Of a DNA stretch of 64,000 nt, positions 46,049-57,470 are shown piece by piece. Position numbers and translations under genes: made by a program. The notes below the pieces were generated by a model. The model saw nothing but the letters and a program-made list of their open reading frames with translations. It did not search any database and was not told where the DNA came from. This DNA comes from Larix kaempferi (taxonomy: Eukaryota > Streptophyta > Pinopsida > Pinales > Pinaceae), in assembly GCA_027924585.1 (NCBI GenBank), contig BSBM01002084.1, forward strand, positions 62,001 through 126,000, in the 5' to 3' direction. Position 1 is the stretch's first letter, and each line of letters begins with the position of its first letter.

Positions 46049-46775
46049 AACAGTCTGCTTATCATGGGCAACCTCCATTAGTCTATCTCGTGTATTTGCA
46101 TTAGTAACACAATTGCAGGTACATCACATCATGTGATATGGTTCATCACATCCGGTATCAGCACCATTCTGAGCGCACTTTTCACATCGCTGATATGGTT
46201 CTTCTTCATCTATAGCCTTCCATGCAATCCTCCCTAAAACTCCAAAGGAGGTTGCCCCCTAACGGGAAACCTCATGGAGGACTGCTCGAGCATACAGTTT
46301 GCTTATCATGGGCAGTCTATGGAGAATCCTCCCTCTGATATCTGTGGAGGGATGGGAAAGGGTTCGAGCAGTCCCGAAAGGAGGGTCGTTTCACCCTTGT
46401 TGACCTGGAAAGTATCACAGTTAACCACCATCCGTTGAATTGTCCTTTTGAGTCCCTGCCAAAAGAAGTTACATTGTTCCTGGTCATACGTTTTGAGGAA
46501 CCCAGAGTGCCCTACTGATGAAGAAGCATGGAGTTCATAGAAGAGATAGCCCCGTTGAACAGATTGCAACCTCCCTAACTGTCTTTATCACGAGCAATCC
46601 TCCCTAAGCAGACTGTCTATGTCCTCGAGTGAATTTCTCATCACAATTATAACACAGCCCTTTTTCTTGGCATGCCTGCATCTCTGTTTCAGACAATTGC
46701 TTGATAGGAGTTGGTTGAGGAGCAGGCGTGATGGGAGGTCATTGGGAACCCATATTTCTAAAGGAACCCATATAC
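46049..46775. mobile_element. Scrambled chromovirus fragments of the C/E family
   Basis: In order along the plus strand: the end of a C-type LTR (about 46085-46130, plus), a pol-tail piece (about 46165-46230, plus, like 19931-19995), an integrase zinc-domain piece (46306-46569, minus, HASSSVGHSGF) and a gag knuckle piece (about 46619-46768, minus, CYNCDEKFTRGH). A phrase containing TTATCATGGGCA recurs near 46056 and 46303. The mix of orientations shows repeated deletion and inversion. Confidence 0.75.
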
Positions 46776-47123
46776 TAACTTCACGGTGCCTTCATAGGTC
46801 TCAACACACACTTATATACTAAGTCTAGGCGCCAATACTATGGGTCAAAACCATGGGCCACTACAAACTATGGATCAACAATACTACGGGCGACTTACAA
46901 AGCATATGCGCCAACAACAATAACACAAACTATTGATCAACAAATACTATGGGACGACTTACAAAGCATATGCGTCCAACAAAAATATACTAACAAAGTA
47001 AAGACATGGGTTCCTAACATCCCCTCCCCCTTAAAAAAATCTTTGTCCTCAAAGCTTTAGATGTGGAAATTGTTGTTGAATCTGAAGGAGTGGTTCCCAT
47101 GTAGCATCCTCTGGTTGCATGCC
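46776..47123 (-). mobile_element. Element E, left part: truncated 3' LTR, purine tract and end of chromodomain frame
   Basis: The minus strand reads QPEDATWEPLLQIQQQF from 47123 down, then a stop, AAGGGGGAGGGGA, and an LTR of the C type from 47019 to about 46776 that lacks its last part. The frame is the continuation of the integrase-chromodomain protein broken at 62762. Confidence 0.85.
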
Positions 47124-47355
47124 TGTTATACCTCTATATTTCACGGTGTCGCATCCCCATCACAAAACAAGTTGACGACACTTTCCCTACTGTTTTAAAC
47201 CATCCAGAAGAGACAGATGATGAGTCAACCTTGAAGGTGAATCCACCCTGGCAAGTTTTGACCCACCTTGGACTTTATTTTTACACACTACCGCGCCTTG
47301 CCATCTTCCCAAAACGTGGTACTAGACACTACCGCGTTCTGCCTTTTCCTCAAAG

Positions 47356-47370
47356 CGCGGCAGTGCCGCG
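47356..47370. repeat. GC hairpin CGCGGCA-G-TGCCGCG in the LTR of element D
   Basis: Perfect 7-base inverted arms with a one-base loop, in a cluster of CCGCG and CGCGGCA motifs. The same motif cluster is in the 3' LTR, in the leader (48350-48460) and in intron 1 of the antisense gene (59480-59605). Confidence 0.85.
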
Positions 47371-47567
47371 TTCTGCAGACTTTGCAAAACGCGGCACCCT
47401 TTTAATAGCTTTTTGCCCTTGGCTTGTGGGATTTTGGATTTTCGAAGATAATGGAAGATTGGGTTCCTTGATTCGATCTCAACTCATCTCCTTCGATTAG
47501 AAACCCTGATCCACTTATCTCTCCTTAGATCCACCCATCTCTCTTGTTGGTTAACCTCATCATTCAC

Positions 47568-47574
47568 TATAAAA
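47568..47574 (+). promoter_or_regulatory. TATA box of element D
   Basis: TATAAAA at LTR position 445, repeated at 62226-62232 in the 3' LTR. Transcription should start about 30 bases downstream, near 47600. Confidence 0.7.
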
Positions 47575-48107
47575 GAGAGGCATGCCATTGGGAAAGGGGA
47601 GGACTCTTGAGAGCACCAAACTTATGGTCTCGCAGCATTGTGGAGATAGCTAGAGGAGAAGACACTTGGAGTTGGAGGATCAGCTTGGACATCAAGCACC
47701 CTTTGTAAGTAATCTTCAAGTTGTAATGGAATAACTTGTCTTGTTTTCCCAAATCATTTGTGTTAATCTTGTTTTAATGATATGATTTGTATCTTTCATA
47801 GATTTAGATCCTAACTCATGTTTCAGATTGCTAGAGGATAGTACATGCTTGTGTTTTGGTTCCATTGTTAACAGGTTTACTTGTGAGGACTTGGAGCTCG
47901 GAGCAAATATCAAAACAAGCGTTTGGATATAAGGTCAGTTAAATTCCTTCTATTCTTTTTAGCATTTAAATACTGAGATGTTTGTTAGATCTAGGGATTC
48001 AAGGTAGCATTTGTTTCGTTTTGTTCTTAGCCTAGAGTTAGTTTGAGTCTGCTTTAGTCTAAGGGAATTTTGACTTATCCGTAGGGCAGAATTCCACATA
48101 ACAAGAA

Positions 48108-48126
48108 TGGCGACTCCGCTGGGGAT
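48108..48126 (+). promoter_or_regulatory. Primer-binding site of element D (tRNA-Arg)
   Basis: TGGCGACTCCGCTGGGGAT starts four bases after the LTR end and is the exact complement of the 3' end of plant tRNA-Arg as I recall it. Tat-lineage elements often use this primer. Confidence 0.9.
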
Positions 48127-49908
48127 GATTACTGCTTGATTGATTTTAATTCACAGTCATTTATCTTTGAATTGTGAGTTTTTATTGCATTTCAAACCAG
48201 CTTGAATCTTGGTCTTTTTTGACCCTTATTCACCCCTCCTCGCAGTATTTATCTCCCTGTTTAATTACTGAGTCCCCTGGGTTAGCAACAACCCTGAAAA
48301 CTTTATTTTTTCTCTTCCAGTTGCGCTTTTTTCCTCTTGCCACAGTGCCGCGCCCTCATAACCAGTTCCAGAGCGGTAGTACCGCGTCCTAGGCATTAAT
48401 ACCAGAGCGGCAGTTACACAGTGCCGCGCTTCAGTCAGGCTATAGCCCGCGGTAGTGTCTGCAAGTGTGGAAATTTTTTTTAATTTTTGCTTGGTTTCCT
48501 GAGTTTCTCCCTGCCTCAGATAGTCTTTACTGTTGCCTGTTAGCCTCCTGGTTAATTTCCAGTCTGTATGGTCTGCTTATCACCTAGTTTGTGAGTTTGA
48601 TTGATTGATTGAATTAAGTGGCACTTTTGACATATTGGTCATTTTTCAATTTGATTGCATTTGGCTTGACTTTTTCCCCACAACCAACTCAACACCACTG
48701 TCTTCTGTTACTGAACACTGTAGTTTTACAGTCATATTGTCATTATTCTTTTCAGTAAATTAAAAAGATCATTGGTTGAGAGCAAATTTTGTTGTTTAAA
48801 TTGAAAAAGTCTAGTGGTATTTTGCATAGAGAAATGAACCATTAATTTTGCCATAGAAATTCTCATTATAGAAGCATTGTAGATTGTCAAATCAGTGCAT
48901 TGAAAAGAGTATTTACTTCAGTTTGGCTTTGTTTATAAATCAAAAAGAAAAGAAAAATCTTTTACTTTGATTGCTTGTGAAAATTGTTATGCATATTTGA
49001 TCGAAGAACCTCTATCTTTACCTTAGCTAGATTTCATCGAAGACAAAGGCTTGTTTGTGATTCATTCTCATTTGCATGGTTTGAGTCGTCATAACACCAT
49101 CAAGTTTCACGTCCACTACCCGATTGAGTAAAGACAGCCACTAAAATTAATCACCCTAATTAAACCAACTTTAACCTCACTTGAGGAAATCAAAAGAATT
49201 TGGTAGTTAGGTAGGACACCGGGGATAGGCATCAAAATAATTCCCCCTTGTCATTTTCATCTGAGACATAGTCGTTGTCTTTAGGGAACTAAAATCCTCT
49301 AGTACTTATTGACACGGTCACAGCCAGTTTGTGGAGGGGCCTCCTGACTGTTTCCAACTGTTCAGGGGTTAAACGGCCGCGAGATTGAGAACCGGACGGA
49401 CTCTGTGGAATACCGCACTCCACTTAGCCCTAAGGCAACATCGATCGCTGTCTTCTTCGGAAGGCTGAAGTGCCCAAAACCTTTTCCGACGTGTCATGAA
49501 CGAGGTGGCTTAGTATCTATTCTACTAGGGCTCTTATACCCAGGATCCCTTTCGGTAGAGGGATATCCTTCTTATATCGGTCTCTCATGTTGTATTGTTC
49601 GACTTGGATTTCATCACCTTGCGAAGGATACAGCCTGTTGAGGTCTCCAGCTCTTAGTTAGGAGTTTGCTTGGCGTCTCATCTTTATAGAGGGTCATTTT
49701 TTCTTTGTAGGGACTGCTTGTTGGCATTCTGGCCATTTTTGTTGATTAGCTCGCTTATTGAGACACCGGTCTCAGTATAGATTTTAGAGCTTGCTTTTTT
49801 GGCCTGTGAGCCTTGCTTTTTCTAGCTCCTCTTTTGCACACTCGGCTGCATTAGAGTTTTTGAGTTCTTTGTTTACTGTACTGCCCCCGACTTTCATTTC
49901 CTGTCATC
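48127..49908 (+). other. Untranslated leader of element D
   Basis: This 1.8 kb has no coding signal. CCGCG and GCGGTAGTACCGC hairpin motifs cluster at 48350-48460. The second half resembles the old leader at 37860-38115. Short frames in it have no family resemblance. Confidence 0.7.
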
Positions 49909-52686
49909 ATGTCAGATCAACAACGAAGATCACGAAGACAACAGGGCCTAAGCCCTCCACCACCACCACCGCCACGGACTTCTGGTCCACCTGCATCACG
50001 CATTCCTGCTCCTCCTGGCCGCGGTGCTGGTCGAGGCAACATTCCACCGCCGATACGTACAACATCTTCAGTTACGCCCGTAACTGCCACACACAGCACA
50101 GTCTCAGGATCCATTGCAGCTTCCATAACCACTAGCATGTCTGAGACTTCCACTGTCACCTCACCCACTGTCATTCCAGATTTATCTGTAACAGTGGACA
50201 CAGTTACAGCAGCTAAACCTAGCACGACCTAGAATACTAGACCAGAGGTCATCCTTCTACTGGATGCCAACACTTCCCGTCCATCAGATACTTTTTATGA
50301 TGATATAGACGGATCTATTGGCACCACAGAAGGGTCCGACCAGGACATACCTGGCTTAATTTCAGTCCCAGGCGGATACGTTGAGATCGTTGAAGATACT
50401 TGTCTACCTGACACACCTTTTGAACCTGATTATGGCTTCATTACTTCCCAGACGGAACTTCCGCCTGTTATTACTACGTCACCCAGTGTTCATCCTCAGG
50501 AGACAAGTTCTTCTAGCAACGTGCCTCGCACTTTTCATCTACCCAACATCCCACCGGGACACGAAATCATGGCTTCCATTCAGTCTAGTATGGTTAGCCT
50601 AGCGAACTCTCCGTTAGCATCGGCACAATTTAGACGCAACACAGAGCAAATGCTTTCGACAGCGTCCAGATACCCCCCTGTTTCTCGTCCTTCTGACTAT
50701 AGGGATCCCAACGTCCCGTCTAGCATGGAATTTCATCACTCTTTTGCAGACGGCTCAGGACCTTCGGACTTTACTACACCTAGGTTCCTGCCGGATCCCC
50801 AAAATCTTTTTCAGGATATGAACTCGGACCCAGTTCTCGATGGTCCTCCTATTATTGAACACGTGATGGACGACGCTGATACCCCTGGGCTAAATTCCCC
50901 ACATTTGCTGTCATCACCCATGTTTGGTGCACATTCTATGAGGGATAACCCAGTTTTTTCTCCGTCCTCACCTGTCCAATATGGACGACCTCCTCCGCAA
51001 ATCGGTACTTTTGGCGCCGTTGGCCAATCCATGCTATCATATTTGGCTAGCGGCGGAAGAACGTCTAGTCATACTGCTAGATCTTCCGTTTCGACCGGAG
51101 GATCACCTTCAGCCACCATTTATACTATTTCAGGAGGTGGACAACCGACTGCAATGGTCCCTAACTCCAACATCCAAACCCTCCCTGGTGGGCCATCAAC
51201 CCAACCAGCTGGGGGGCAACCTTTTGTAGGGAACCCCATTGTTAGTCAACAACCTCCAACTGGTGCGCCATCAACCCAACCAGTCGGAGGACAACGTTTT
51301 CTTGGGAACCCAGTTCCCAGCCTTCAACCTCCTCATATAGGGCCATCCAACCTAACTGCTGGCGGACAACCTATTGGCCCGATCCAACAAGTTTCCCAAC
51401 CAGCAGCATCTACTCAGTTCGGTATGTACAATCCACCTGGCAGTGGGCAACCTTATCTCGGTGTTGCAACCGGGCCTTACTCTCAACAACCCCCGTCAGG
51501 CATGCTTCCTTCTTGGGATCATCAAATCCCACAGAGTGGGGGGTACTCACTTTTCGGAAACTGGAACCAAGCTGGGGGGCAATCTCAGATTTCCCCCAAC
51601 TTGAATTCTGGTTTCCCCTACCTTTCAGCTGCTACAACTCCATGGAACCCATCACTTCAATTTCCACTCGTTCCTCAAGCAGGAACAAGTCTTCCATGGA
51701 CACCACCGTCGCAGCCGCCCCCCAACCCTGCTATGGGAAATCCTCCACTTACACAGTATGGTGGCAACATCCCTGGAACACAACAATTCCAAGGAACTTT
51801 TCCCCAACAAGGAACAGCAACCATTCCTGGGTCTCAACAGCCTCAGGGTACTATACCCACTCAGCAGAATACTTACCAACCGGTTGCTTACAATCAACCG
51901 GTTAACCAGATGGCTTATTATCCGCAGAACTTCCAGCAGTATCCCGCGGGAAACGCATATGGGTATAACACACAGCAGCATGCTATGCAAGGCCCTCCAG
52001 GGTTCTCTACACCGCATGGTTATTACTCATACCCGCAGACCAACCGTCAACTTCCCTTCTTGGCCACACTTGACTTACCAGATTTGTCGAGGCTTATCAA
52101 CGATCCTATATGGCACGAACCTCACTGGCCACCTATCCCAGCCAAACTACCATCGGACATTCCCAAGTTCGATGCTAAGCCCGGGGAAGACCCCAAGAAC
52201 CACGTGATGACCTTCCATCTTTGGTGTTCATCAAACTCCTTGATGGATGATTCCATCCGACTTCGGCTCTTCCAACGTACGCTTACCGGAACGGCAGCAA
52301 AATGGTACATCGAGCTGCCACAACACTCTTTTCGTGATTTCAACACTTTGGCTATGCAGTTTCTGACACATTTCCAGCTTCCCATCCGGTATGAGACTGG
52401 AACAGAACTGCTAACTTCACTGCGTCAAACCACTTCCACACACATCTCGGATCACATCCACGAGTGGCGAAGACGCCGTAGGCTAATAAAGGCACCTATT
52501 CCAGATCAGCTACTTGCTGATTGGTTTACAAAATCCTTTTTGCCTCCCATAGCCAGAGATATTGCTATGCGCGGACCAGTTACAGAAAGAACAAGCCATC
52601 TCGGCAGCACAATACATGGATTTAGTATATACTCAATCCGGTACTTTACACGAACTTCTTCCACATGCTTCCCGCATTCACACTGA
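49909..52686 (+). CDS. Gag of element D, one in-frame TAG
   Basis: ATG 49909 opens MSDQQRRSRRQQG. The frame is broken once, by TAG at 50230-50232 where CAG would read TTQNTRPE, and then runs open to 52686. About 740 residues of proline-, glutamine-, serine- and glycine-rich sequence, including three imperfect units of about 95 bases with PSTQPVGGQ-type motifs at 51180-51380, precede a Ty3/Gypsy gag core (IPKFDAKPGEDPKNHVMTF, WYIELPQHSFRDF, DHIHEWRRRRR). The last 40 residues after about 52560 are probably out of frame, since the family's next segment is in the pol frame. Gag builds the particle. The long disordered N-terminus is unusual. Confidence 0.85.
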
Positions 52687-55600
52687 TCCTACAAATCCTA
52701 CTACTGAACCACCCATTGATGGTATCGTTGGTTCAGTTAAGGCTCAGCCTGCTACCAACTCGACGGGGCAACAAGCTTCTGCTTCCCCCGCTTTTACCCA
52801 GGCCGCTTCAAAAGCTTCCACCTCTCCTGCTGTCTCCTCCGAAGTGAATGCAGTTCAATCTACATCACAACCTTCCGGAGGAAAGAAGAAAAACAATCGT
52901 GGTAAACCTAAGAAGAATCAGCAGGAAAACCCCAAACCCCAACCTACCCAGAATGACCAAAAACCACGTCGGAAAGCTAAGTTTCCCTGCTTGATTTGTC
53001 AAGATGATCATTATACGCGTGACTGTCCCTACAAGGACGAGGTCCATAAGTTCGTTAAAGGATCCTCTAGACCGGCAGTGCTAACTGACCCTTTCCCCCA
53101 ACAGCAACAGCAAATGGTTGCCCAAGAATCCCCACAAGGAGGCAACCCGACCAATCCTTCCCGTGGAGAAACGTCCACAAACCGCGAAATCCTAATGACA
53201 AGTAATGAGGAGATTAATATCACCACTCGTTCAAAGACGTATGACAATCCTCCAAGTTCAAACAAACAATCGGAGACAGCCAAGGGCAAGTCTCCTGTTG
53301 AAGATCCGATTCCTATTCCCCCCCCTAATGGTCATCTCCATATCGAGAGACCACTTATGGATACAGTGCTACGCCCACCCAAGGGCACCATACGAAAGGC
53401 GACATTCAATCCGAATGCGCGAGCTTCCCAAAACTACAACATTGTTGAAGATTTGGCTCAAGCACCTTGCGCTATGTCAACTCTCGAGGTTCTCCAACAC
53501 TGCCCCACGCAGCGGAGAACCCTACTTTCAGCACTGGGGGCATTGGACCCAGATACTTCAAACTCCATCATGTTTAACTTGGAGCACGCTAAACCTAGGC
53601 TTTCTCACCAGCTAGCCTTCCAGGTGCATACGAAAATCCGTGGAAATGTTATCCACCGCACAGTGTTAGATGAGGGTGCTTCCACATCGATTATGTCTTT
53701 GAACTGCTGGAGAGCCCTCGGCTCGCCTGAGGTCACAACTTCTCCCACTACTCTTAGAGCGTTTGATGGACATGGTTTTCAACCATATGGACTCATCCCC
53801 TCAATCGGTGTTGAACTGGGGGGCAAAACAGTATCCGTACACATCGAAGTCGTAGATGCACCTTTGGATTACAACCTCCTACTTGGTCGGAACTGGTTCT
53901 ATGCCATGACTGCCATAGCATCTACAGTCTTCCGGATTGTACAATTTCCTCATGAAGGGAAAATTGTCACTATTGATCAATTGGATTACTGTATCCCAGA
54001 CTCCCATCCGAACTCCGCCAATACCGTTCCGTTATTGGATCAACCTCGGTACCGGTTCCAAGACATAGGTGTTGGTCTCATGAAGGATTCATCCCTCATT
54101 GGAGTTTTTCCAGAGCTGGGAACCCATCTTCAACCAGTCAACATGATTTCATCGCATGTCACCCCGTCTGATGATTCATGGGTGATCCCGAGTCCTACTC
54201 AGATCCAAGGCTATGGTAATTCCATGCCTTTGAACCGAAACCTTGCAGCATATGACGCGATCCAATCAGCCACAGATTGGGTCGACTGTTCTACTGATCA
54301 CATAGTGGCACAGCTCTCGACTGAAACTCATACACACCCACCATTGTTTGATCCTCTCAACTTGATTTTTCCCACTGACGAATCAATCATAGAGGTTATG
54401 TGCGGTAATGAGCCACCATGGGGAGATTTTCATCATCGATCTTCATTCCCCACCATTCAGTCACTCGAGCCTGACACCAAATCCAGTGCTTCACTTGGGA
54501 TGGTTCAAACCAAGTTCCCCACTTCCCTCGACGAAGTATTTTCTGAAGGCAACTTGGCCAATCTTATGGCAACCACTCCCATCGACATTTCAGTAAAGCC
54601 TGGTATCGTGGAAAATGTACACATTGGCAAAACATGTACTCCTCTCGAGACGGAGTTCTATAATGCCTACTTTAAAACTTTCCGCGATGTTTTCGCTTGG
54701 AGTTATGAAGAGATGCCAGGAATCGACCCGTCGATTGTGGTCCACGAAATTCCAACTTTCCCTGGCGCCCGACCTGTTCGGCAAAAGCTTCGACCCGTTC
54801 ATCCTCGTAAGGCAGCCGCCATTAAAGCAGAAGTTGAAAAACTTTTGCGTGCTGGTTTTATCTATCCTGTCCCATTGACAGAATGGGTATCCAACATCGT
54901 CCCTGTAGCCAAGAAACAAGGAACGATCAGAGTCTGTGTTGATTACCGTGATTTGAACAAAGCTTGTCCCAAGGACAACTACCCAACTCCGTTTATTGAC
55001 CAGATTATCGATAACTGTGCCGGAAGTGTTATCTTTTCATTTATGGATGGCTTCTCTGGCTATAATCAGATCGATATCCTCCCAGCCGACCAGCACAAAA
55101 CGGCCTTTATCTGCCCTTGGGGGATCTTTGCATATCGGAAGTTACCTTTTGGCCTCAAAAATGCCGGGGCAACTTTCCAACAGGCGATGTCCTACGCATT
55201 TCATGACATCAAACATATCGTAGAGCCATATCTCGATGACCTTCCCGCTCATTCTCGAACTCGGGAAGAACATCCAGATCACTTGAGTGCCATTTTCGAA
55301 AGGTGCCGGCGCTACAATATACGTTTGAACCCGCATAAGTGCGTCTTCTGTGTAGAAGCCGGAAAGCTGTTGGGCTTCATAGTCTCCAAAGACGGGATAC
55401 GTCTAGATCCCGCAAAGGTAGCAGCTATCATAGCCCTGCCTTCACCTACCAATATTCCAGAACTTCAATGTTTGCAAGGGCATGCAAACTTTCTACGCCG
55501 TTTTATCTGTAATCTGTCCGAGATAACAAAAGGCTACATGCGGCTTCTCAAGAAGAATTTTCCCTTCATATGGGATGATGAAGCCCAACGCTCCTTCGAT

Positions 55601-57349
55601 AATTTAAAGGCAGCCTTAACCAAAGATCCTGTGATTCAACCCCCGAATTACACACAGGACTACATCCTTTATCTCGCAGCCTCGATTTCCACCATTGGTA
55701 TGGTGTTAGTCCAGGAAGACCACAACGGCATAGAACATGTGGTGTACTATCTCAGTAAGAGTCTTCTCGACTCTGAAACTCGCTACTCACATGTTGAAAA
55801 GCTGGCTCTGGCAACAGTATTTGCTGTCCAGAGATTCCGTCACTACATCTTACTCCGCCGGACCACCGTTATCGCCGATTTCAATCCAATGTACTATATC
55901 CTCACACGACAAGTGCTTGGGGGCAAGTACTCCCGTTGGATTGTCATCCTTCAAGAGTTTGACTTGGAATTTGTCAAAGCTAAGTCTAAGAAATCTCTGG
56001 TCTTCGCTGAGCTAATTTGTCACTTGCCCCGTGCTACCGAGCAATCCGAGCCCATTGATTCTCTCCCCGACGAATCATTGTTCCTCATTAGCACGTCTGA
56101 TCCGTGGTATGGGGATATTCTCTTATATCTCCAAACCCAACGCTTCCGTCCTGATCTCACCCGCGATGAACGACGACGTATCAGACATCACGCAAAATAT
56201 TACCTTATAGTGAACGATACTCTGTATCGACGTGGTGTCGACACTGTCCTTCGACGCTGTTTGACCTTAGATGAGGCGGAACGCGTTCTCAATGACTGCC
56301 ACGCTGGAGCATGTGGTGGTCATCTCTCTGGGATGGCTACGGCCCAGAAAATACTGCGAGCGGGATACTTCTGGCCCTCGATTTTCAAAGACTGCATTGA
56401 AATAGTCAAGAAGTGTCCACCTTGTCAATTCTTTCATAGCAAAGCACGCTCGCACCCTGCTCCACTCCATCCTGTCATTGCCGTCGGCCCCTTCTCCAAA
56501 TGGGGCATTGATTTTATGCACTGTAAGCCCACTTCAGCCGGGGGGCATAGCTATGTCATAGTAGCCGTGGACTATTTTACAAAATGGGCTGAAGCGATGC
56601 CTACATATGCTGAAGACGGCAAAACAGCAGCGCAGTTCATATTCAATCATATCATAGCTAGATTCGGTGTCCCACAGTCTATTGTAACCGATCATGGTTC
56701 CCATTTTAGGAATCATATGATCGAAGAACTAAGTGCCAAACTGGGTTTTCGCCACGAAAACTCAACCCCGTATTACCCACAAGCTAATGGCCAAGTTGAA
56801 GCCATCAATAAGGTCCTGAAACGAATGATTCAGCGCATTGTGGGTACCCAAAAATCCAATTGGCACTCAGCTCTGTTCTCAGCACTGTGGGCATACCGAA
56901 CCTCAGTGAAAAGTGCTACTGGGTTTACACCATTTCAATTGGTGTACGGCCTAGAATCCATTCTCCCGATTGAATGTGAAATTCCATCACTCAAGATAGC
57001 CATAGAGCTACTCCCACACACTACTTCCGAAGAAGAACGGTTTCTATACCTAGCCAAGCTAGATGAAACCCGCCGCGACGCCGCTTTGGCTAATGAAGCT
57101 CACAAAAAACGCGTCAAAGCTCAATACGACAAATCCGTTCAACCTCGGATCTTCAATGAGGGTGACCTTGTACTTACATATGATCAGATGCATGATAAGC
57201 TTGGTAAAGGTAAACTTGAATCTATGTGGTACGGCCCCTTCATTGTAAAACGTGTCTTAGAAAAAGGAGCCTATGAACTAGTCGACTGTGATGGTACGCC
57301 ATTGGCACGGCCCCGCAACGGGCTATACCTCAAGCGTTTCTACGCGTGA
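52562..57349 (+). CDS. Pol of element D: knuckle, protease, reverse transcriptase, RNase H, integrase
   Basis: The frame is 1595 codons without a stop, in +1 frame to gag with an overlap of about 125 bases. The order is: zinc knuckle CLICQDDHYTRDC (about residue 143; spacing CX2CX3HX4C), protease DEGAST (about 370), reverse transcriptase with FSFMDGFSGYNQI and catalytic YLDDL (about 890), Gypsy RNase H (about 1035-1160), integrase zinc site (HAGACGGHLSG, CPPCQFF) and core (GIDFMHCK, VTDHGSHFRN, PQANGQVEAINK), and a C-terminal GPF module. The first RNase H aspartate is replaced (YLAAS for the usual DAS) and the last reads FAELICHL, so this RNase H is probably inactive. The ORF start at 52562 is TTG, so expression needs a frameshift from gag. 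It ends KRFYA. Confidence 0.95.
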   Translation: MLCADQLQKEQAISAAQYMDLVYTQSGTLHELLPHASRIHTDPTNPTTEPPIDGIVGSVKAQPATNSTGQQASASPAFTQAASKASTSPAVSSEVNAVQSTSQPSGGKKKNNRGKPKKNQQENPKPQPTQNDQKPRRKAKFPCLICQDDHYTRDCPYKDEVHKFVKGSSRPAVLTDPFPQQQQQMVAQESPQGGNPTNPSRGETSTNREILMTSNEEINITTRSKTYDNPPSSNKQSETAKGKSPVEDPIPIPPPNGHLHIERPLMDTVLRPPKGTIRKATFNPNARASQNYNIVEDLAQAPCAMSTLEVLQHCPTQRRTLLSALGALDPDTSNSIMFNLEHAKPRLSHQLAFQVHTKIRGNVIHRTVLDEGASTSIMSLNCWRALGSPEVTTSPTTLRAFDGHGFQPYGLIPSIGVELGGKTVSVHIEVVDAPLDYNLLLGRNWFYAMTAIASTVFRIVQFPHEGKIVTIDQLDYCIPDSHPNSANTVPLLDQPRYRFQDIGVGLMKDSSLIGVFPELGTHLQPVNMISSHVTPSDDSWVIPSPTQIQGYGNSMPLNRNLAAYDAIQSATDWVDCSTDHIVAQLSTETHTHPPLFDPLNLIFPTDESIIEVMCGNEPPWGDFHHRSSFPTIQSLEPDTKSSASLGMVQTKFPTSLDEVFSEGNLANLMATTPIDISVKPGIVENVHIGKTCTPLETEFYNAYFKTFRDVFAWSYEEMPGIDPSIVVHEIPTFPGARPVRQKLRPVHPRKAAAIKAEVEKLLRAGFIYPVPLTEWVSNIVPVAKKQGTIRVCVDYRDLNKACPKDNYPTPFIDQIIDNCAGSVIFSFMDGFSGYNQIDILPADQHKTAFICPWGIFAYRKLPFGLKNAGATFQQAMSYAFHDIKHIVEPYLDDLPAHSRTREEHPDHLSAIFERCRRYNIRLNPHKCVFCVEAGKLLGFIVSKDGIRLDPAKVAAIIALPSPTNIPELQCLQGHANFLRRFICNLSEITKGYMRLLKKNFPFIWDDEAQRSFDNLKAALTKDPVIQPPNYTQDYILYLAASISTIGMVLVQEDHNGIEHVVYYLSKSLLDSETRYSHVEKLALATVFAVQRFRHYILLRRTTVIADFNPMYYILTRQVLGGKYSRWIVILQEFDLEFVKAKSKKSLVFAELICHLPRATEQSEPIDSLPDESLFLISTSDPWYGDILLYLQTQRFRPDLTRDERRRIRHHAKYYLIVNDTLYRRGVDTVLRRCLTLDEAERVLNDCHAGACGGHLSGMATAQKILRAGYFWPSIFKDCIEIVKKCPPCQFFHSKARSHPAPLHPVIAVGPFSKWGIDFMHCKPTSAGGHSYVIVAVDYFTKWAEAMPTYAEDGKTAAQFIFNHIIARFGVPQSIVTDHGSHFRNHMIEELSAKLGFRHENSTPYYPQANGQVEAINKVLKRMIQRIVGTQKSNWHSALFSALWAYRTSVKSATGFTPFQLVYGLESILPIECEIPSLKIAIELLPHTTSEEERFLYLAKLDETRRDAALANEAHKKRVKAQYDKSVQPRIFNEGDLVLTYDQMHDKLGKGKLESMWYGPFIVKRVLEKGAYELVDCDGTPLARPRNGLYLKRFYA

Positions 57350-57470
57350 GGTTACCCCACGCGGGTTACTTCTTGTACATAATGTACTTAGTTTGCTTTT
57401 TACTTTATTTCTAGTGTGCGCGTGGATCTTATGTATCTACTCTTACTTTGACTCGTGCCTTTATGCGCAG

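Larger units (their letters stand above)
47124..48103 (+). repeat. 5' LTR of element D
   Basis: TGTTATACC to CATAACA, 980 bp. Differences from the 3' copy that I can see: T at 47317 (C at 61975) and G at 47590 (A at 62248). GC-rich hairpin motifs stand at 47290-47395. A strong splice-donor-like GTAAGT lies at 47705-47710 in the transcribed part. Confidence 0.97.

Noticed and set aside
49405-49641. 78-codon frame in the D leader
   Set aside because: It lies in a region otherwise non-coding in both D and I, with no conserved counterpart in I.
57346-57470. Splice from the pol end (CTACGC-GTGAGG) to CAG-ATG 57471 to fuse integrase with RNase H
   Set aside because: The join would enter the RNase H exon in the wrong frame, so it does not make a fusion protein.
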